From a virus, in the IMG/VR virus record IMGVR_UViG_3300045993_000634, positions 1-46,124 of that record: a stretch of 46,124 nucleotides of DNA; one strand, 5' to 3'. This document shows, piece by piece, positions 45,744 through 46,124 of the stretch. Made by a program: the position numbers and the translations under genes. Numbering within the stretch: the stretch's first letter is position 1; each line of letters starts with the position of its first letter. The notes under the pieces were generated by a model. It ran no database searches and was not told where the DNA came from. It saw only the letters and a list, made by a program, of their open reading frames with translations.

Positions 45744-46124
45744 TGCAGCCAATCAAAGCGCCATACCCCCAATTCGGCGGTAAGTCTGGCATTATGCCCG
45801 CGATCTGGCGGCGCTTTGGTTTGGTTCGGAACTTTGTCGATCCGTTTTGCGGCTCGGCGAGTTCGATCCTTGGTGCGCCCGAATTGCCGCCCGTTGTGAC
45901 CCTGAACGACCTTGACGGCTTTATTGCAAACTTCTGGCGCGCCGTTGCCGCCGATCCTGACAGCGTTGCGCGGTTTGTTGATTGGCCAGTGAATGAGATT
46001 GATCTGTTTGCGCGGCATGTATGGCTGCTGAAACAGGAAGGCGCACTCCGCGCCAAACTCGAAGCCGATCCCGACTGGTTTGACGCCAAGATCGCGGGCT
46101 GGTGGTGCTGGGGCGCGTGCTGTT
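45743..46124 (+). CDS. D12-class adenine DNA methyltransferase, N-terminal part (runs off the window)
   Basis: The ATG at 45743 overlaps the previous stop. The first residues read QPIKAPYPQFGGKSGIMPAI, then LVRNFVDPFCGSASSIL, the family motif I (SAM binding). TLNDLDGFIANFWRAVA follows, as in Dam-type enzymes. The frame leaves the window at 46124, at a point equal to base 238, and continues at 239-468 and 444-863. The complete enzyme would then have about 336 residues if the frame break is repaired. Confidence 0.9.
   Translation, partial: MQPIKAPYPQFGGKSGIMPAIWRRFGLVRNFVDPFCGSASSILGAPELPPVVTLNDLDGFIANFWRAVAADPDSVARFVDWPVNEIDLFARHVWLLKQEGALRAKLEADPDWFDAKIAGWWCWGACC
45887..46124. repeat. Right copy of the 238-bp terminal direct repeat
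   Basis: Matches 1-238 with four silent differences at window positions 45967, 45976, 45979 and 45997 (equal to 81, 90, 93 and 111). It lies within the methyltransferase gene, so it is not a dedicated terminal-repeat sequence with its own function. Confidence 0.95.

Noticed and set aside
1-46124. CRISPR arrays, tRNA genes, rRNA genes and insertion sequences
   Set aside because: No regular repeat-spacer pattern, no cloverleaf with the usual TTC-A loop, and no transposase or flanking inverted repeats were seen by eye; a dedicated scan could still find a divergent tRNA.

Overview
The window looks like a complete or nearly complete genome of a temperate, long-tailed double-stranded DNA phage, or its circular or prophage form, roughly 45.9 kb once the repeated end is removed. 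The first 238 bases recur at the right end (45887-46124) with four single-base differences, all at silent third codon positions. The methyltransferase gene that starts at 45743 runs off the right end and continues at base 1. The map is therefore best read as a circle or a circularly permuted molecule. No contractile sheath gene is seen, while a tape measure, tail tube candidate and tail chaperones are, so a siphovirus-like virion is most likely. The host is not shown directly. The moderately high GC content, sigma70-type promoters and good Shine-Dalgarno sites say only 'bacterium'. A Chloroflexota-type host is a weak guess based on protein flavour.

Plus-strand early half (40721 through the junction to 12749). 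It opens with a Cro-like regulator and its operators (40.66-40.99 kb). Next come a RecT-type annealing protein, a zinc-finger coiled-coil protein, and a replicative ATPase that joins a DnaB-type N-domain to a RepA-like core and whose gene holds GATC-containing iterons (probable origin). A D12 adenine methyltransferase follows, split by a frame change. After the junction lie small DNA-metabolism genes (DUF5662-like, VRR-NUC nuclease), a large serine integrase, an HNH nuclease and an excisionase-like HTH. A run of small membrane, ASCH and Lar-like genes follows, then a membrane-anchored FtsK/HerA-like ATPase with a four-helix membrane partner. Last is an accessory block of short unknown genes behind two palindrome-rich promoters (10.99-12.75 kb).

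Minus-strand late half (40384 down to 12746). This is one tightly overlapping operon. Its order is lysis (SH3-lysozyme, coiled-coil proteins, tiny membrane protein), exposed virion proteins (an Ig-like one and a 30-residue-repeat one), a short GHMP sugar kinase, terminase small and large subunits, portal and head proteins, protease-scaffold, and major capsid. Then comes a six-gene cassette of three glycosyltransferase-like proteins, two methyltransferases and a small membrane protein. Connector, tail tube with a BNR propeller, frameshifted tail chaperones, tape measure, distal tail proteins (one with a six-repeat propeller) and tail-tip proteins complete it. The two halves meet tail to tail at 12746-12749 with overlapping stop codons.

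Four features deserve most attention. (1) An 18-bp palindrome centred on ACCATGGT lies in four noncoding gaps, like phage stoperators. (2) Eight GATCGGA heptamers, direct and inverted, lie in and just after the helicase gene, about 0.8 kb before the adenine methyltransferase gene. (3) A sugar-modification cassette is embedded in the capsid operon. (4) A nearly identical 13-residue peptide occurs at the N-termini of the capsid protein and of its protease-scaffold.
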